DNA of 64,000 bases from Tenacibaculum dicentrarchi (GCF_964036635.1 NZ_OZ038524.1:1-64000), one strand, 5' to 3'. Shown: positions 36,241-46,334, numbered from the stretch's first letter. Numbers and translations are program-made. The notes: a model not told the origin generated them from the letters alone.

Positions 36241-38037
36241 ATGCCAACTTCATTAGAACTTCAATTAAAAACATTGCCCACTTCGTCAGGAGTTTATCAA
36301 TATTTTGATAACGACGAAGTGATTATTTATGTCGGAAAAGCAAAAAATTTAAAGAAGCGAGTTACTTCTTATTTTACGAAAACGCATGAAAATGGTAAAA
36401 CGAGAATTTTAGTGAAAAAGATTGCTCGCATTGAACATATTGTAGTTAATACGGAAACCGATGCTTTATTATTAGAAAATAATCTGATAAAAAAATATCA
36501 ACCTCGCTATAATATTTTACTAAAGGATGATAAGTCATATCCGTGGCTTTGTATCAAAAAAGAACGTTTTCCACGAGTATTTTCTACTCGAAGAGTTCTA
36601 AAAGATGGCTCGGAATATTTTGGTCCTTATACGAATATTAAAATGGTGCAGTCGCTTTTAAGTTTGATAAAAGAACTGTATCCGCTGCGAACTTGCACTT
36701 ATGATTTAAGCGAGCAAAAAATAGCATCTTATAAATATAAAGTATGCTTAGAATATCATTTAAAAAATTGCAAAGGTGCTTGTGAAGGATATCAGAAAGA
36801 GGAAGATTATCAGCAAGAAATTAGAGCAATTCGAAATATTTTAAAAGGAAATTTTAAAGAAATTTTAGATAAATTACAAAGCTTAATGCTTGGTTTTGCT
36901 TCGGAAATGAAATTTGAAGAAGCTCAGAAAATCAAAGATAAATTAGCGTTGCTACAAAATTATCAAGCAAAATCGACTATTGTAAATCCGTCTATTAATA
37001 ATGTGGATGTATTTTCAATTATTTCTGATGAAACTTACGGTTATGCAAATTTCTTTAAAGTGATGAATGGGGCAATTGTACAATCGTACACTACCGAAAT
37101 AAAAAAGAAATTAGACGAAACTGATAAACAATTATTAGAGTTGTTTATTATTGAAACTCGCAACAGATTTAATTCTTTATCGAGAGAAGTTTATGTGCCT
37201 TTTAAAGTTGATTTAGGCGAACAAATAAAAGTGACAGTTCCAAAATTAGGCGATAAAAAAAGAGTCGTAGATTTATCAGAAAGAAATGCAAAATATTATC
37301 GAATTGAACAATTAAAACAATTAAAAATAGTAAATCCTGAGCGTCATATAAATAGAATTATGAGGCAAATGCAAAGAGATTTACGCTTGCAAAATGAACC
37401 TCGACATATTGAATGTTTCGATAATTCAAATATTCAAGGAACGCATCCCGTAGCCGCTTGTGTGGTTTTTAAAGATGGAAAACCTAGTAAAAAAGAGTAT
37501 CGACATTACAATATTAAAACTGTTGAAGGTCCTGATGATTTTGCATCAATGGAAGAGGTTGTTTTTAGAAGATACAAACGTTTATTAGCCGAAAATGAGC
37601 CTTTGCCACAACTTATTATTATTGATGGAGGAAAAGGACAATTATCATCCGCCTTAAAAAGTTTAGATGCTTTAAATTTACGAGGAAAAATAGCCATTAT
37701 TGGAATTGCAAAACGATTGGAAGAAATTTATTATCCGAATGATTCTGTTCCGTTGTATTTAGATAAAAAATCGGAAAGTTTAAAAATAATTCAATTTTTA
37801 CGAAATGAAGCCCACCGTTTCGGAATTACTTTTCATCGAAATAAAAGAAGTAAAACGGCTATAAAATCAGAATTAGAAGAAATAGCAGGTATCGGTGAAC
37901 AAACTATTGCTACTTTATTACGTAAATTTAAATCTGTAAAAAGAGTAAAAGAAGCAACATTAGAGGCTTTAGAAGCAACAATAGGAGTGTCAAAAGCAAA
38001 GAAGGTAGCGCAATTTTATCAAAAGAAAGAACTTTAA
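36241..38037 (+). CDS. uvrC: UvrABC system protein C
   Basis: From the ATG at 36241 the protein has 598 residues: an N-terminal GIY-YIG nuclease domain (SGVYQYFDNDEVIIYVGKAK), a cysteine pair region, a UvrB-binding UVR motif (EMKFEEAQKIKDKLALLQ), the RNase H-like 5' nuclease (IECFDNSNIQGTHPVAACVVF) and a C-terminal double helix-hairpin-helix. It makes both incisions in nucleotide-excision repair. An in-frame TTG at 36226 would add five residues (MYFRC), but that stretch overlaps the likely promoter, so I prefer the ATG. Confidence 0.97.
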   Translation: MPTSLELQLKTLPTSSGVYQYFDNDEVIIYVGKAKNLKKRVTSYFTKTHENGKTRILVKKIARIEHIVVNTETDALLLENNLIKKYQPRYNILLKDDKSYPWLCIKKERFPRVFSTRRVLKDGSEYFGPYTNIKMVQSLLSLIKELYPLRTCTYDLSEQKIASYKYKVCLEYHLKNCKGACEGYQKEEDYQQEIRAIRNILKGNFKEILDKLQSLMLGFASEMKFEEAQKIKDKLALLQNYQAKSTIVNPSINNVDVFSIISDETYGYANFFKVMNGAIVQSYTTEIKKKLDETDKQLLELFIIETRNRFNSLSREVYVPFKVDLGEQIKVTVPKLGDKKRVVDLSERNAKYYRIEQLKQLKIVNPERHINRIMRQMQRDLRLQNEPRHIECFDNSNIQGTHPVAACVVFKDGKPSKKEYRHYNIKTVEGPDDFASMEEVVFRRYKRLLAENEPLPQLIIIDGGKGQLSSALKSLDALNLRGKIAIIGIAKRLEEIYYPNDSVPLYLDKKSESLKIIQFLRNEAHRFGITFHRNKRSKTAIKSELEEIAGIGEQTIATLLRKFKSVKRVKEATLEALEATIGVSKAKKVAQFYQKKEL

Positions 38038-38090
38038 AAACTGGCTTAAAAATTGATACTAAAATCAGCAGAAAAATAAAAAGTAAAAAG

Positions 38091-40277
38091 ATGAAGAAGT
38101 TACTAATATTATTGTTTTTTCCAGTAATAATACTGGCTCAAAAACAACCAAAAATAGGTTTGGTTTTAAGTGGTGGTGGGGCTAAAGGACTTGCTCATAT
38201 TGCGGTTTTAAAAGAATTGGAAAAATCGGGTGTTCAAATTGATTATATTGGTGGAACAAGTATGGGAGCTATTATTGGAGGCTTATATGCTACAGGATAT
38301 ACCGCCGATCAAATTAAAGAAATTGTACTAACAACCGATTTCATGACAATGATAAGAGATGAGGTTCCTAGAGGAGAAAAACCTTTTTTTAATAAAGAAC
38401 ATAATGAAAAATATGCCATTACTTTGCCTATTAAAAATAAAACAATAGGACTTCCTTTAGGATTATCAAAAGGACAAAATGTTTTAAATTTTTTAACAGA
38501 ATTACTAGCTCCTGTTGATAATATTAAAAATTTTTCAGAGCTTCCAATTCCTTTTTACTGTATTGCCACAAATATTGAAACAGGTAGTCAGGAAGTTTTA
38601 AAAAAAGGTTCTTTACCTTTGGCTTTAAGGGCTAGTGGTGCATTTCCATCATTATTAAACCCTGTAGAAATTGACGGGAAATTAATGATTGATGGTGGGG
38701 TAGTCAATAATTTTCCTGTTGATATTATGAAAGAAAAAGTCGATTTTATTATTGGCGTTAGCGTACAAGGGAAATTGTTAGAAAAAGGAGAGTTATCATC
38801 AGCAGCTTCTTTATTAATGCAAATTATTAATTTTCAGATGTATGAAAAATCAGACCAACAAGTAGCGTTGCTAGATGTTTATTTACAGCCAAATTTAACC
38901 GATTACAATGTAATTTCTTTTGATAAAATTGCTGAAATTCTAGAAGAAGGTAAAAAAACAGTTAAACCCTTTAAACCTGTTTTTGATAGCATTGCTAAAT
39001 TACAGCCTATTAAAAGAAAATCTACTGTTAGAAAATTTAATAAAGAAAAGTTTTTAGTCGATAGAATTATTATCAAAGGAAATAAAAATTATACAAATAG
39101 TTATATTTTAGGAAAACTTCAATTATCAGAAGGCGATAGTATTTCTTATCAGGGAATATCAAGAAAAATAAATAGTTTAATAGCTACAAATAATTTTAGA
39201 AGAATAGATTATCATTTAAGTAAATCTTTTTCAGGTAAAAAAATAATGTTAACTGTTAAAGAAGAGCCTATTAAATCTTATTTGCGATTAGGTTTACATT
39301 ATGATGTTTTATATAAATCGGCAGTATTATTAAATTATAACTATAAAAATTTACTAAAACAAAATGATGAGTTATCTTTTGATATTGCTATTGGTGACCG
39401 AATTCGTTATAATTTTGAATATTATATTGATAACGGAATAAAGCCAAGTTATGGTATTTCATCGCGGTATAATTCCTTTAAAGATGAATTTTTATTTGAT
39501 AATAGTTTAATAAATATAAAATATAATGATTTTACACATGCTTTTTATTTAAAAACTACTTTTAATAAGAAATTCGCTTTTGGTACAGGAATTCAGCATA
39601 AATGGTTACAAGCTTCGTCAGGAAATATTTTAAGAAAAGGAAAAAAATTATTTTTTGATAAAAGTAATTATGTAAGTGCATACGGTTTTTTAAAATTAGA
39701 TACGTATAATAAAGTTATGTTTCCTTCGGAAGGTTTTTATGCTGATTTTGGTTTTAAATGGTTTGTTTGGTCTGATAGAAACAAAAAGTTAAATAATTTA
39801 CCATTAGATAGTGATTTGTTCCATCAATTTTCACAAGCAAATGCCACGTTTGGTTTTGCCACGACCTTATTAAATAATTTTACTTTTCAATATACTTCAG
39901 ATATAGGTTATACTTTAGGTAAAAAAACTTCTCAAATGCTTGATTATCGTTTGGGAGGATACAATAAAAATTATATCAATAATTTTAAGCCTTTATATGG
40001 ATATGCCTCAGGAGCTTTAAGTAATCAGTCTTTTTTAAAGTCAGAATTTAATTTTAGATATAAAATTGCAGAAAATCATTATGCAACATTTATTGCTAAT
40101 TATGCACGTGTAGAGGAAGATATTCTTTTGGGTGGTAACTTTTTTAATAACACCAAATCAGGATATGCATTAGGGTATAGTATGGAAACCTTTTTAGGTC
40201 CTGTTGAATTGAAATATACTTGGTCGCCAGACCATAGTGAAAAACATTGGTTATTTAATTTAGGGTTTTGGTTTTAG
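38091..40277 (+). CDS. Patatin-like phospholipase with outer-membrane barrel
   Basis: The 728-residue protein has a signal peptide (1-16), then a patatin domain with oxyanion loop SGGGAKGLAH (about 24-33), nucleophile S57 in GTSMG and the catalytic D201 in DGG. A POTRA-like segment (about 322-390) and a BamA/Omp85-type beta-barrel (about 395-728) follow, ending in the aromatic strand LFNLGFWF. This is the PlpD-like two-part layout: a lipase domain carried by a barrel in the outer membrane. Substrate and orientation are unknown. It is transcribed alone and followed by a bidirectional terminator. Confidence 0.92.
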   Translation: MKKLLILLFFPVIILAQKQPKIGLVLSGGGAKGLAHIAVLKELEKSGVQIDYIGGTSMGAIIGGLYATGYTADQIKEIVLTTDFMTMIRDEVPRGEKPFFNKEHNEKYAITLPIKNKTIGLPLGLSKGQNVLNFLTELLAPVDNIKNFSELPIPFYCIATNIETGSQEVLKKGSLPLALRASGAFPSLLNPVEIDGKLMIDGGVVNNFPVDIMKEKVDFIIGVSVQGKLLEKGELSSAASLLMQIINFQMYEKSDQQVALLDVYLQPNLTDYNVISFDKIAEILEEGKKTVKPFKPVFDSIAKLQPIKRKSTVRKFNKEKFLVDRIIIKGNKNYTNSYILGKLQLSEGDSISYQGISRKINSLIATNNFRRIDYHLSKSFSGKKIMLTVKEEPIKSYLRLGLHYDVLYKSAVLLNYNYKNLLKQNDELSFDIAIGDRIRYNFEYYIDNGIKPSYGISSRYNSFKDEFLFDNSLINIKYNDFTHAFYLKTTFNKKFAFGTGIQHKWLQASSGNILRKGKKLFFDKSNYVSAYGFLKLDTYNKVMFPSEGFYADFGFKWFVWSDRNKKLNNLPLDSDLFHQFSQANATFGFATTLLNNFTFQYTSDIGYTLGKKTSQMLDYRLGGYNKNYINNFKPLYGYASGALSNQSFLKSEFNFRYKIAENHYATFIANYARVEEDILLGGNFFNNTKSGYALGYSMETFLGPVELKYTWSPDHSEKHWLFNLGFWF

Positions 40278-40281
40278 GCAT

Positions 40282-40316
40282 AAAAAAAACCCCATTTTAG
40301 TAAATGGGGTTTTTAT
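40282..40316. terminator. Bidirectional terminator patatin / rng
   Basis: Stem CCCCATTT (40290-40297) pairs with 40302-40309, flanked by an A-run and a T-run between convergent genes. Confidence 0.9.
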
Positions 40317-40336
40317 GATAATTAAGATAGCCTTAC

Positions 40337-41872
40337 CTATTTATTTTTTTTCAAAAAAAACTTGTATTGTAAGTATTGGTATGCATCTCTTGGTAATATT
40401 TTAATCCACTTTTTGTGTTGTAAAATCCATTTTAAACGAATAGAAATAAGTCCTTTAGTTAAATAAGCGGCTATAAAAGGATGTACATTTAATGTAATTT
40501 CTTTATAATTTTTGCCACTATTAAGTAAGCGCTCTAATTCAGCTTCTATTTTATCAATTAATACAATAGGAGCTTCAACTTCTCCATTTTTATTAGGATT
40601 AGACTCTCGTGTTTTTATAGCTAATTCAGGTCGTACGCGTTGTCTTGTAATTTGTACTAATCCAAATTTACTCGGAGGTAATATTTTGTGTTTTGTACGG
40701 TCTAAAGACATTGCGTCTTTTAAATGTTGATATAATTTCTGTCTATTTTCAGTTGTCTTCATATCAATAAAGTCAACTACTATAATACCTCCCATATCAC
40801 GTAGTTGTAACTGACGTGCTATTTCAGTAGCAGAAATTAAATTAACTTCTAAAGCAGTTTCTTCTTGGCTTAACGCTTTATTAGAGCGATTACCACTGTT
40901 TACATCAATAACATGTAAAGCTTCGGTGTGTTCAATAACTAAATACGCACCTTTGCTCATAGAAACTGTTTTACCAAACGATGTTTTTATCTGACGCTCA
41001 ATACCATATTTTTCAAAAATAGGAGTATCAGATTTATGAAGTTTTACAATATTTTCCTTTTCAGGATAAATTTCTTGTAAATATTCTTTAATTTCAACCA
41101 TTAAAGTTTCATCGTTGGTAACAATACTTGTAAAAGAATCGTTCATCACATCTCTTAAAATAGAAGATGCTCTATTCAACTCACTTAATATTTTGGTTGG
41201 AGTATTTTGATTTGCAATGCTGTTACACATTTTTTCCCAACGCTCAAGTGAATTTTGTAAATCTTTATCTAGTTCTGCTACTTTTTTATCTTGTGCAACA
41301 GTACGTAAAATAAGCCCAAACCCTTTAGGTTTGATGCTTTTTGCTAATTTTTTCAAACGTTCTTTTTCCTTTGGATCTGCTATTTTTTGAGATACAGATA
41401 CTCTGTTAGAAAAAGGAACTAAAACTAAATATCTACCAGCTATTGATAGTTCCGAGCTAATGCGCGGTCCTTTGGTAGAAATGGGTTCTTTTACAATTTG
41501 TACTAATAAATTTTGACCTGACTTAAGTACATCATGAATACTTCCGTCTTTATTGATGTCGTTTTCAGCACGAAAATTTTGTAAAGTAAAATCTTTATAA
41601 TTACCTATGCTTACCTTTTTAATAAAACTATTTAAAGATTGTACTTGTGGTCCTAAATCATGATAGTGTAAAAAACCATCTTTAGGATATCCAACATTTA
41701 CAAAAGCGGCATTTAATCCTGTTAAAACTTTTCCTATTTTGGCAAGGAAAATGTCACCAACAGCAAATTTATTATCGCTTGTTTCTTTGTTTAGTTCAAT
41801 TAACCTACCATCTCTTAGTAAGGCGAAATCAATATCAGAAGAATTTGAGCGAATTATTAATTCTGTTTTCAT
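40337..41872 (-). CDS. rng: Ribonuclease G/E family endoribonuclease
   Basis: The 511-residue protein has RNase G size and layout: an N-terminal S1-like region (VGDIFLAKIGKVLTGLNAAFVNVG), an ISTKGPRISSELSIAGRYLVLVP segment, the catalytic metal-binding pair VIDVNSG and GIIVVDFIDMK, and a small C-terminal RNase H-like end. It lacks the long scaffold tail of RNase E. It cleaves single-stranded RNA in 16S rRNA and mRNA processing. It lies downstream of the 29-residue basic protein and hup on the same strand. Confidence 0.95.
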   Translation of the reverse strand: MKTELIIRSNSSDIDFALLRDGRLIELNKETSDNKFAVGDIFLAKIGKVLTGLNAAFVNVGYPKDGFLHYHDLGPQVQSLNSFIKKVSIGNYKDFTLQNFRAENDINKDGSIHDVLKSGQNLLVQIVKEPISTKGPRISSELSIAGRYLVLVPFSNRVSVSQKIADPKEKERLKKLAKSIKPKGFGLILRTVAQDKKVAELDKDLQNSLERWEKMCNSIANQNTPTKILSELNRASSILRDVMNDSFTSIVTNDETLMVEIKEYLQEIYPEKENIVKLHKSDTPIFEKYGIERQIKTSFGKTVSMSKGAYLVIEHTEALHVIDVNSGNRSNKALSQEETALEVNLISATEIARQLQLRDMGGIIVVDFIDMKTTENRQKLYQHLKDAMSLDRTKHKILPPSKFGLVQITRQRVRPELAIKTRESNPNKNGEVEAPIVLIDKIEAELERLLNSGKNYKEITLNVHPFIAAYLTKGLISIRLKWILQHKKWIKILPRDAYQYLQYKFFLKKNK

Positions 41873-42028
41873 TCTGAATATAGTTTTGTGCCTACGTAAA
41901 ATTATTACGAAGACAGATTAAAATTTGTAAACAGGTATAATTTTTATACCGTTTCAAGGTGTTAAAACCTTAATGTCAATGAACTTTTTTCAAATACTCT
42001 TAAAAGCAATGAAAAAGTAAGCGTTAGC

Positions 42029-42118
42029 TTACTTTTTCTTATGGCGATTTGCTCTTGCTCTTTTCTTTCTTTTGTGTGTCGAGATTTTTGCTCTCTTTCT
42101 TTTTTTACCGCTTGGCAT
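42029..42118 (-). CDS. 29-residue highly basic protein (candidate ribosome-associated)
   Basis: The frame encodes MPSGKKRKRAKISTHKRKK at its start and ends NRHKKK, 29 residues with about 60% Lys/Arg/His, no acidic residue and a normal stop. It sits between hup and rng, 54 bases after hup and 156 before rng. I recall near-identical short proteins at this position across Bacteroidota, often unannotated because of their length. Extreme basicity suggests RNA binding, perhaps as a small ribosomal subunit protein; I cannot say which. It is below the size that ordinary ORF callers report. Confidence 0.8.
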   Translation of the reverse strand: MPSGKKRKRAKISTHKRKKRARANRHKKK

Positions 42119-42172
42119 AATTAAAATGTTTTATAAAATCTTCAGAAGTAAAGATTTTTGGTTAATACTTTA

Positions 42173-42463
42173 TTATTTTACAGATACTTTAGTTTTAACA
42201 CCCTCTGTAAACACTTTTGATGGTTTAAAAGCTGGGATGTTGTGTGCAGGTATTTTAATAGTTGTATTTTTAGAAATATTTCTACCAGTTTTTTCTGCTC
42301 TTGTTTTGATAATAAAACTACCAAAACCTCTTAAATATACATTATCTCCGCCTTCTAGTGCATCTTTTACCTCGTCCATAAACGCTTCCACAGTTGCTAA
42401 TACATCTGCTTTTTCAATTCCGCTCTTATCTGAAATTTTAGATACGATATCTGCCTTTGTCAT
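42173..42463 (-). CDS. hup: HU-family DNA-binding protein
   Basis: The 96-residue protein has the HU/IHF fold: a helical N-terminal dimer (TKADIVSKISDKSGIEKADV), the LRGFGSF strand and the DNA-binding arm RNISKNTTIKIPAHNIPAFKPSK with an Ile/Pro pair. It binds and bends DNA as a nucleoid protein. It has a strong promoter whose box and first transcribed bases match those of rplU exactly over 20 bases. In related genomes, as I recall, hup is close to mutY; here a SusC/D locus lies between them. Confidence 0.96.
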   Translation of the reverse strand: MTKADIVSKISDKSGIEKADVLATVEAFMDEVKDALEGGDNVYLRGFGSFIIKTRAEKTGRNISKNTTIKIPAHNIPAFKPSKVFTEGVKTKVSVK

Positions 42464-42490
42464 CCTATATATATTTTGGGTTTATTCTTA

Positions 42491-42531
42491 AAAATGAGGC
42501 TGCAAATATATGATAATTATATTTATTCCAA
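42491..42531 (-). promoter_or_regulatory. Promoter of hup with conserved start region
   Basis: On the minus strand, TTG (42529-42531), an 18-base spacer and TATATTTG (42503-42510) are followed by GCAGCCTCATTTT. The 20-base string TATATTTGCAGCCTCATTTT is identical to the rplU promoter at 60601-60620. Confidence 0.8.
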
Positions 42532-42562
42532 AAAGTTAACAAGAATAAAATTTTTTTAAAAT

Positions 42563-42601
42563 AAAAGCCCTAATAATTTTAAAAACTATTAGGGCTTTTT
42601 T
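42563..42601. terminator. Terminator of the SusC/D operon
   Basis: Stem AGCCCTAATA (42566-42575) pairs with 42587-42596 with an 11-base loop, flanked by A- and T-runs. It lies after the DUF4302 gene on the minus strand. Confidence 0.85.
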
Positions 42602-42616
42602 TATTGTTGTAATAAA

Positions 42617-43858
42617 TTATAATTTTAAAACAAACCAAGCATTTGCATCGGCAGTACTTGTTAATTTAACTTGTTTTGGGGTAATTTGATCTATTGTATA
42701 TGGAGCTCCTTTAATAATATAATCAACTAAAGGATCTAAATGTGTGTAATAAGACCAGTTTAAACCTTGAGCTCCTTTAGAGATGGTTAATTCACTATCA
42801 TTATTAATAAGTGAAAAATCTAATTTTTGCTGTGTAACCCATGTTCTTTTAGCTGAATCTTTCGATTTAAAAAGAATACCAGGCGAAGTTTCTTTTGTCG
42901 TTGTATTTCCAAATAAAATTGAGCGCTGTAGTTCTTCACCATAAGCGGCACCATTGGCTTTGTAGATTTCAACATATTTATTAAAAAACTCATCAGAAGT
43001 GTCTGAAGGGTTTGTGGTATCAATACTCCAATCTTGGTTTATATTAAATGGGCTTTTAGCTAAGTCAATAACAACCTTACTATCAAGAGATGTTAATTGA
43101 TTTAAGGCTTTATTTAAAGTAAATTCACTTACTTGATTACCATCAACAGTAATTGCTTCATATAATTTAATTCCTGTAGGTGTAAAATGATATGCCATAT
43201 CAATAGCTTGTTCATCTTCTTTATTTTCTTTTGATGTAGGAAAAGTAATATGACGGTTCGTTAAGCTAATTTCTGTAGCTTTACCATTAATGGCAGCACC
43301 AAAAACAATAGAAATAAAACTACTAACTTCGTTTACTTTCGTTAAATATACTTGAGGTGCTTCGTTAAGTTTAAACATTCGCATTTTATTACGCGACTGT
43401 GCTCCTGTTAAGGTAATAACATCTGCTGTTTTAGAAGTTAATGCAAACTCGTAATCACCACCAGCTCCATCAGAATCGTTACTATTTGGGTTTGCATAAA
43501 AGTGCGTTAGCGAAGTGTAGGTATTAAAGGTTAATAAGGGACCTGCGTTTGCAATTACATCAAACATGTTTGATGCTTTTGTTGCAAAGGCACTTTCACG
43601 TACAACCTCTGTGGTTAAATCTTTATTGAATTTTACAGCATAGTTAAAACCACCGATGTTTTGCTTTTCATCAGGGTAATATTCAATAATCCATCCATTT
43701 TCAGATGAAGTTAATAAATCTCTATATTCAGAAATTGATTTTTGAATTCTAACAGAAGTCGGTTCGTTAAAAATTGCTTCTTCGGTATTGTTGTTACAAG
43801 ATATTGTAACCCCTACGAACAGCAAAAATACTAGGAATTTATTTATTGTTTTTTTCAT
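42617..43858 (-). CDS. DUF4302 surface lipoprotein
   Basis: The 413-residue protein has a lipoprotein signal with C21 (GVTIS-C). The start of the mature part (SISEYRDLLTSSENGWIIEYYPD and YAVKFNKDL) is the DUF4302 pattern. DUF4302 proteins are encoded in SusC/SusD loci together with Mx1-type metallopeptidases and are thought to be accessory substrate-binding lipoproteins; no biochemical role is established. It is the last gene of the four-gene import operon and starts 5 bases after the peptidase gene ends. Confidence 0.88.
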   Translation of the reverse strand: MKKTINKFLVFLLFVGVTISCNNNTEEAIFNEPTSVRIQKSISEYRDLLTSSENGWIIEYYPDEKQNIGGFNYAVKFNKDLTTEVVRESAFATKASNMFDVIANAGPLLTFNTYTSLTHFYANPNSNDSDGAGGDYEFALTSKTADVITLTGAQSRNKMRMFKLNEAPQVYLTKVNEVSSFISIVFGAAINGKATEISLTNRHITFPTSKENKEDEQAIDMAYHFTPTGIKLYEAITVDGNQVSEFTLNKALNQLTSLDSKVVIDLAKSPFNINQDWSIDTTNPSDTSDEFFNKYVEIYKANGAAYGEELQRSILFGNTTTKETSPGILFKSKDSAKRTWVTQQKLDFSLINNDSELTISKGAQGLNWSYYTHLDPLVDYIIKGAPYTIDQITPKQVKLTSTADANAWFVLKL

Positions 43859-43863
43859 TTTTT

Positions 43864-44739
43864 CTAGTTTATTTTATCTAAATCTTGTGAACTTAAATTG
43901 TTGTACCTTTTTTGTATTTCAGTACGTAGCTCATCAATATCTATTTCCCAATTATTTATTAAATAGCTTTTAATTATTGCCATTTTAGCATTAATTTTTA
44001 AAGCACCATCATCACCTGCTTTCACAAGAGTAGCATTCCATTTTTCATTAGAATATAATACATAATGAGAAATTAATTCAACAAAATCATCACTTACTTG
44101 GTTACTAGAATAATCGCTAATAAAACCTGCTTTTAAAGATTCGCCAGCTTTCCATTTTTTACTCCATTCATCGCCAATATATCCTGCACCAACAATTTGA
44201 TTAAAATCAGTAGAAAAAGGTTTCTTTTGGTGTAAAACATGCCCAAATTCATGGTGAATAGTATTAAAATAAGAACTGTTTAATTCTTCAACATTCGTAA
44301 CATCTAAGTTATTGATGTTATAAAGCGATACTTTAAGTCCTCCTTCTGCTGTTCCTAATAAAATAGTTCCATTGCTATTATATCCTGGCGACCCTACAAA
44401 AACTAATTGCTTAGGAAAGGTTTCTTTTAAAAAGCTAGCAGGTGCTATTGCATTATAAGCATCTAAACACAAATACTTAATTAGATTGGCTAATTTTATT
44501 GATTTTTCATATTCAGAAGGAACTAATGTGTAATTAAAATCAGTTTGAATATCTGGTAATTTATATAAAATTTCAATATTATAAGGCGTTACAAATTCTT
44601 TCTTTAAAAACTTGTCAAAGTCATTCTGATGCCCAAAATCAGTGTTAATGGCACTTCTGTTTGTGTTTGGTAAATTAGTTTCTTCGCAACCACTAAATGT
44701 AATGGCTAGAGCTAAAACTATATATTTTATATTTTTCAT
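43864..44739 (-). CDS. Substrate-import-associated zinc metallopeptidase lipoprotein (Mx1-like)
   Basis: The 291-residue protein has a lipobox (TFSG-C18) and the zincin motif HEFGH at 163-167, followed by a helix DDFVELISHYV (about 221-231) that could supply the third ligand. This matches the 'putative zinc-binding metallo-peptidase' family seen beside SusC/SusD pairs. The context suggests trimming of a peptide or conjugate at the cell surface before SusCD uptake. It lies between susD-like (19-base gap) and DUF4302 genes. Confidence 0.9.
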   Translation of the reverse strand: MKNIKYIVLALAITFSGCEETNLPNTNRSAINTDFGHQNDFDKFLKKEFVTPYNIEILYKLPDIQTDFNYTLVPSEYEKSIKLANLIKYLCLDAYNAIAPASFLKETFPKQLVFVGSPGYNSNGTILLGTAEGGLKVSLYNINNLDVTNVEELNSSYFNTIHHEFGHVLHQKKPFSTDFNQIVGAGYIGDEWSKKWKAGESLKAGFISDYSSNQVSDDFVELISHYVLYSNEKWNATLVKAGDDGALKINAKMAIIKSYLINNWEIDIDELRTEIQKRYNNLSSQDLDKIN

Positions 44740-44758
44740 AATTGTAGTAATTTTAGTT

Positions 44759-46318
44759 TTATCTAGGGTTAGGGGTTAAACCTGCGGTAATAACATCTTT
44801 AGGTAATTGTAATGCTTTACGGTTGTCGTTTGCTGTTAAAACATCGGCAACACTAATTGCTCCGTTTTTACCATTTAGGTATCTTGGTACAACAATTCCG
44901 TATCGTTTATTATCAAACCATCTTAAACCATCGTGCATTGTTAATATTCTTCTTAATTGAAGTGTATAATGTAACATATTTTCTTGTGTACCAGCTGTTA
45001 CTGTAAAAGAAGCAGTTAATTTTTTCTTTTGTGTAGCGGTAGCTTCTGTTGAATAAGGAACAGCATTGTAAAAAGTGTTTACTTGGTCAATAGTAGTTGT
45101 TGGTTGTTTTTGATTATAATTCATAGTAAATGAATTTAAATCTGCTAGGGCAGCATCGTATTGCTTTAACATTACGTTTGCTTCCGCTCTTACTAACAAA
45201 GTCTCATCGGTAGTAAATGGTGTTCTAATAGTTTTTGAATACCCCGTTTGTGAAACAGCATCTGTAATTTCAAATAAAGATGGTAATTTCATAAACAACG
45301 TTTTATCTAAATTAGTTGTTTCATACACAAAAGGTCTGTAGTGAGGAAATAAACTCGCATTATTAGCCCATGGTAAAGCAACGCTTAATGATTCTCTATT
45401 AGCAATAGCACTCGTGTGGTTGAAACGTGAACCTCTAAAAGAACGACCAAAATGATATCCTGCACTAGATGTATATGCTTGGGTAAATAAAGTACTAGGT
45501 GCTTCATAATAAGCTTTAGCTACAGGGTCTTGTTCTTTAACAATTTCATTTAACGCTTTCCAATCTCTTAATACACCAGAAGGGTTTGCTGTTACTACAA
45601 CAGAAGCATATTTTTTTGCTTTTGCCCAGTTTTCGTAGTATAAGTTAAAACGTGCTGCAAAGGCATAAGATGCTTTTACATTAAAGTGATATTTAGGTAC
45701 GGTGTAAATATTATCACTAATAAGTGGCAATCCTTCTTCAATATCTTTATTGATTTTTTGATACACTTCTTTTACGGTACCTCTTTTATATTTAGGGTTA
45801 AGTGTTGTTTCAGGAGCTTCTAAATAAGGAATCCCTAAATCAGTATTGCTACTTTTAGCGCTGTAGTGTTTACTAAACATATTAACCAATATAAAATGGC
45901 TATAAGCTCTGGCAATCAAAGCTTCTCCTTTTTCAGCAGCTAATGAAGCAGGGTTGCTGCTATTTTCAATTGAAGCTAGTGCTTGGTTTGCATTTGCAAT
46001 GGCATTATAACAGCTTCCCCAAAGTGAAGCAGGCCCGTCATTATCGGTTTCAGTGATTTCTTTCCAGTACGATGCTTGTTCTAAAAATCGGTCGGTATTT
46101 GGGTTGTCTAAACCGTAATCGTCAATATTATCAGAAGATAGTTCAGCTAACATACCATAACTAGTGCTAGGGTATGCAGAAACTAATATTTTCCTAATCT
46201 TATTGTTGTTGTCTACTTCTGTTCTGTTATCAGGTAATTCGTCTAAAAAGTCACCACAAGAAATTGCAATGAAAGACAAAAGAGCGATTGCCAGTAATTT
46301 ATTTATATTATTTTTCAT
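44759..46318 (-). CDS. SusD/RagB-family substrate-binding lipoprotein
   Basis: The 519-residue lipoprotein (C21 in IAIS-C) carries the SusD pattern: GDFLDELPDNRTEV at the mature start, TPR-like helices with SCYNAIANANQAL and LIARAYSHFILVNMFSKHY, and a C-terminal half rich in loops, with the LRWFDNKRYGI segment. SusD lids the SusC barrel and captures substrate on the surface. It directly follows the SusC-like gene (16-base gap). Confidence 0.96.
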   Translation of the reverse strand: MKNNINKLLAIALLSFIAISCGDFLDELPDNRTEVDNNNKIRKILVSAYPSTSYGMLAELSSDNIDDYGLDNPNTDRFLEQASYWKEITETDNDGPASLWGSCYNAIANANQALASIENSSNPASLAAEKGEALIARAYSHFILVNMFSKHYSAKSSNTDLGIPYLEAPETTLNPKYKRGTVKEVYQKINKDIEEGLPLISDNIYTVPKYHFNVKASYAFAARFNLYYENWAKAKKYASVVVTANPSGVLRDWKALNEIVKEQDPVAKAYYEAPSTLFTQAYTSSAGYHFGRSFRGSRFNHTSAIANRESLSVALPWANNASLFPHYRPFVYETTNLDKTLFMKLPSLFEITDAVSQTGYSKTIRTPFTTDETLLVRAEANVMLKQYDAALADLNSFTMNYNQKQPTTTIDQVNTFYNAVPYSTEATATQKKKLTASFTVTAGTQENMLHYTLQLRRILTMHDGLRWFDNKRYGIVVPRYLNGKNGAISVADVLTANDNRKALQLPKDVITAGLTPNPR

Positions 46319-46334
46319 TTTTTAATTTTAAAAA

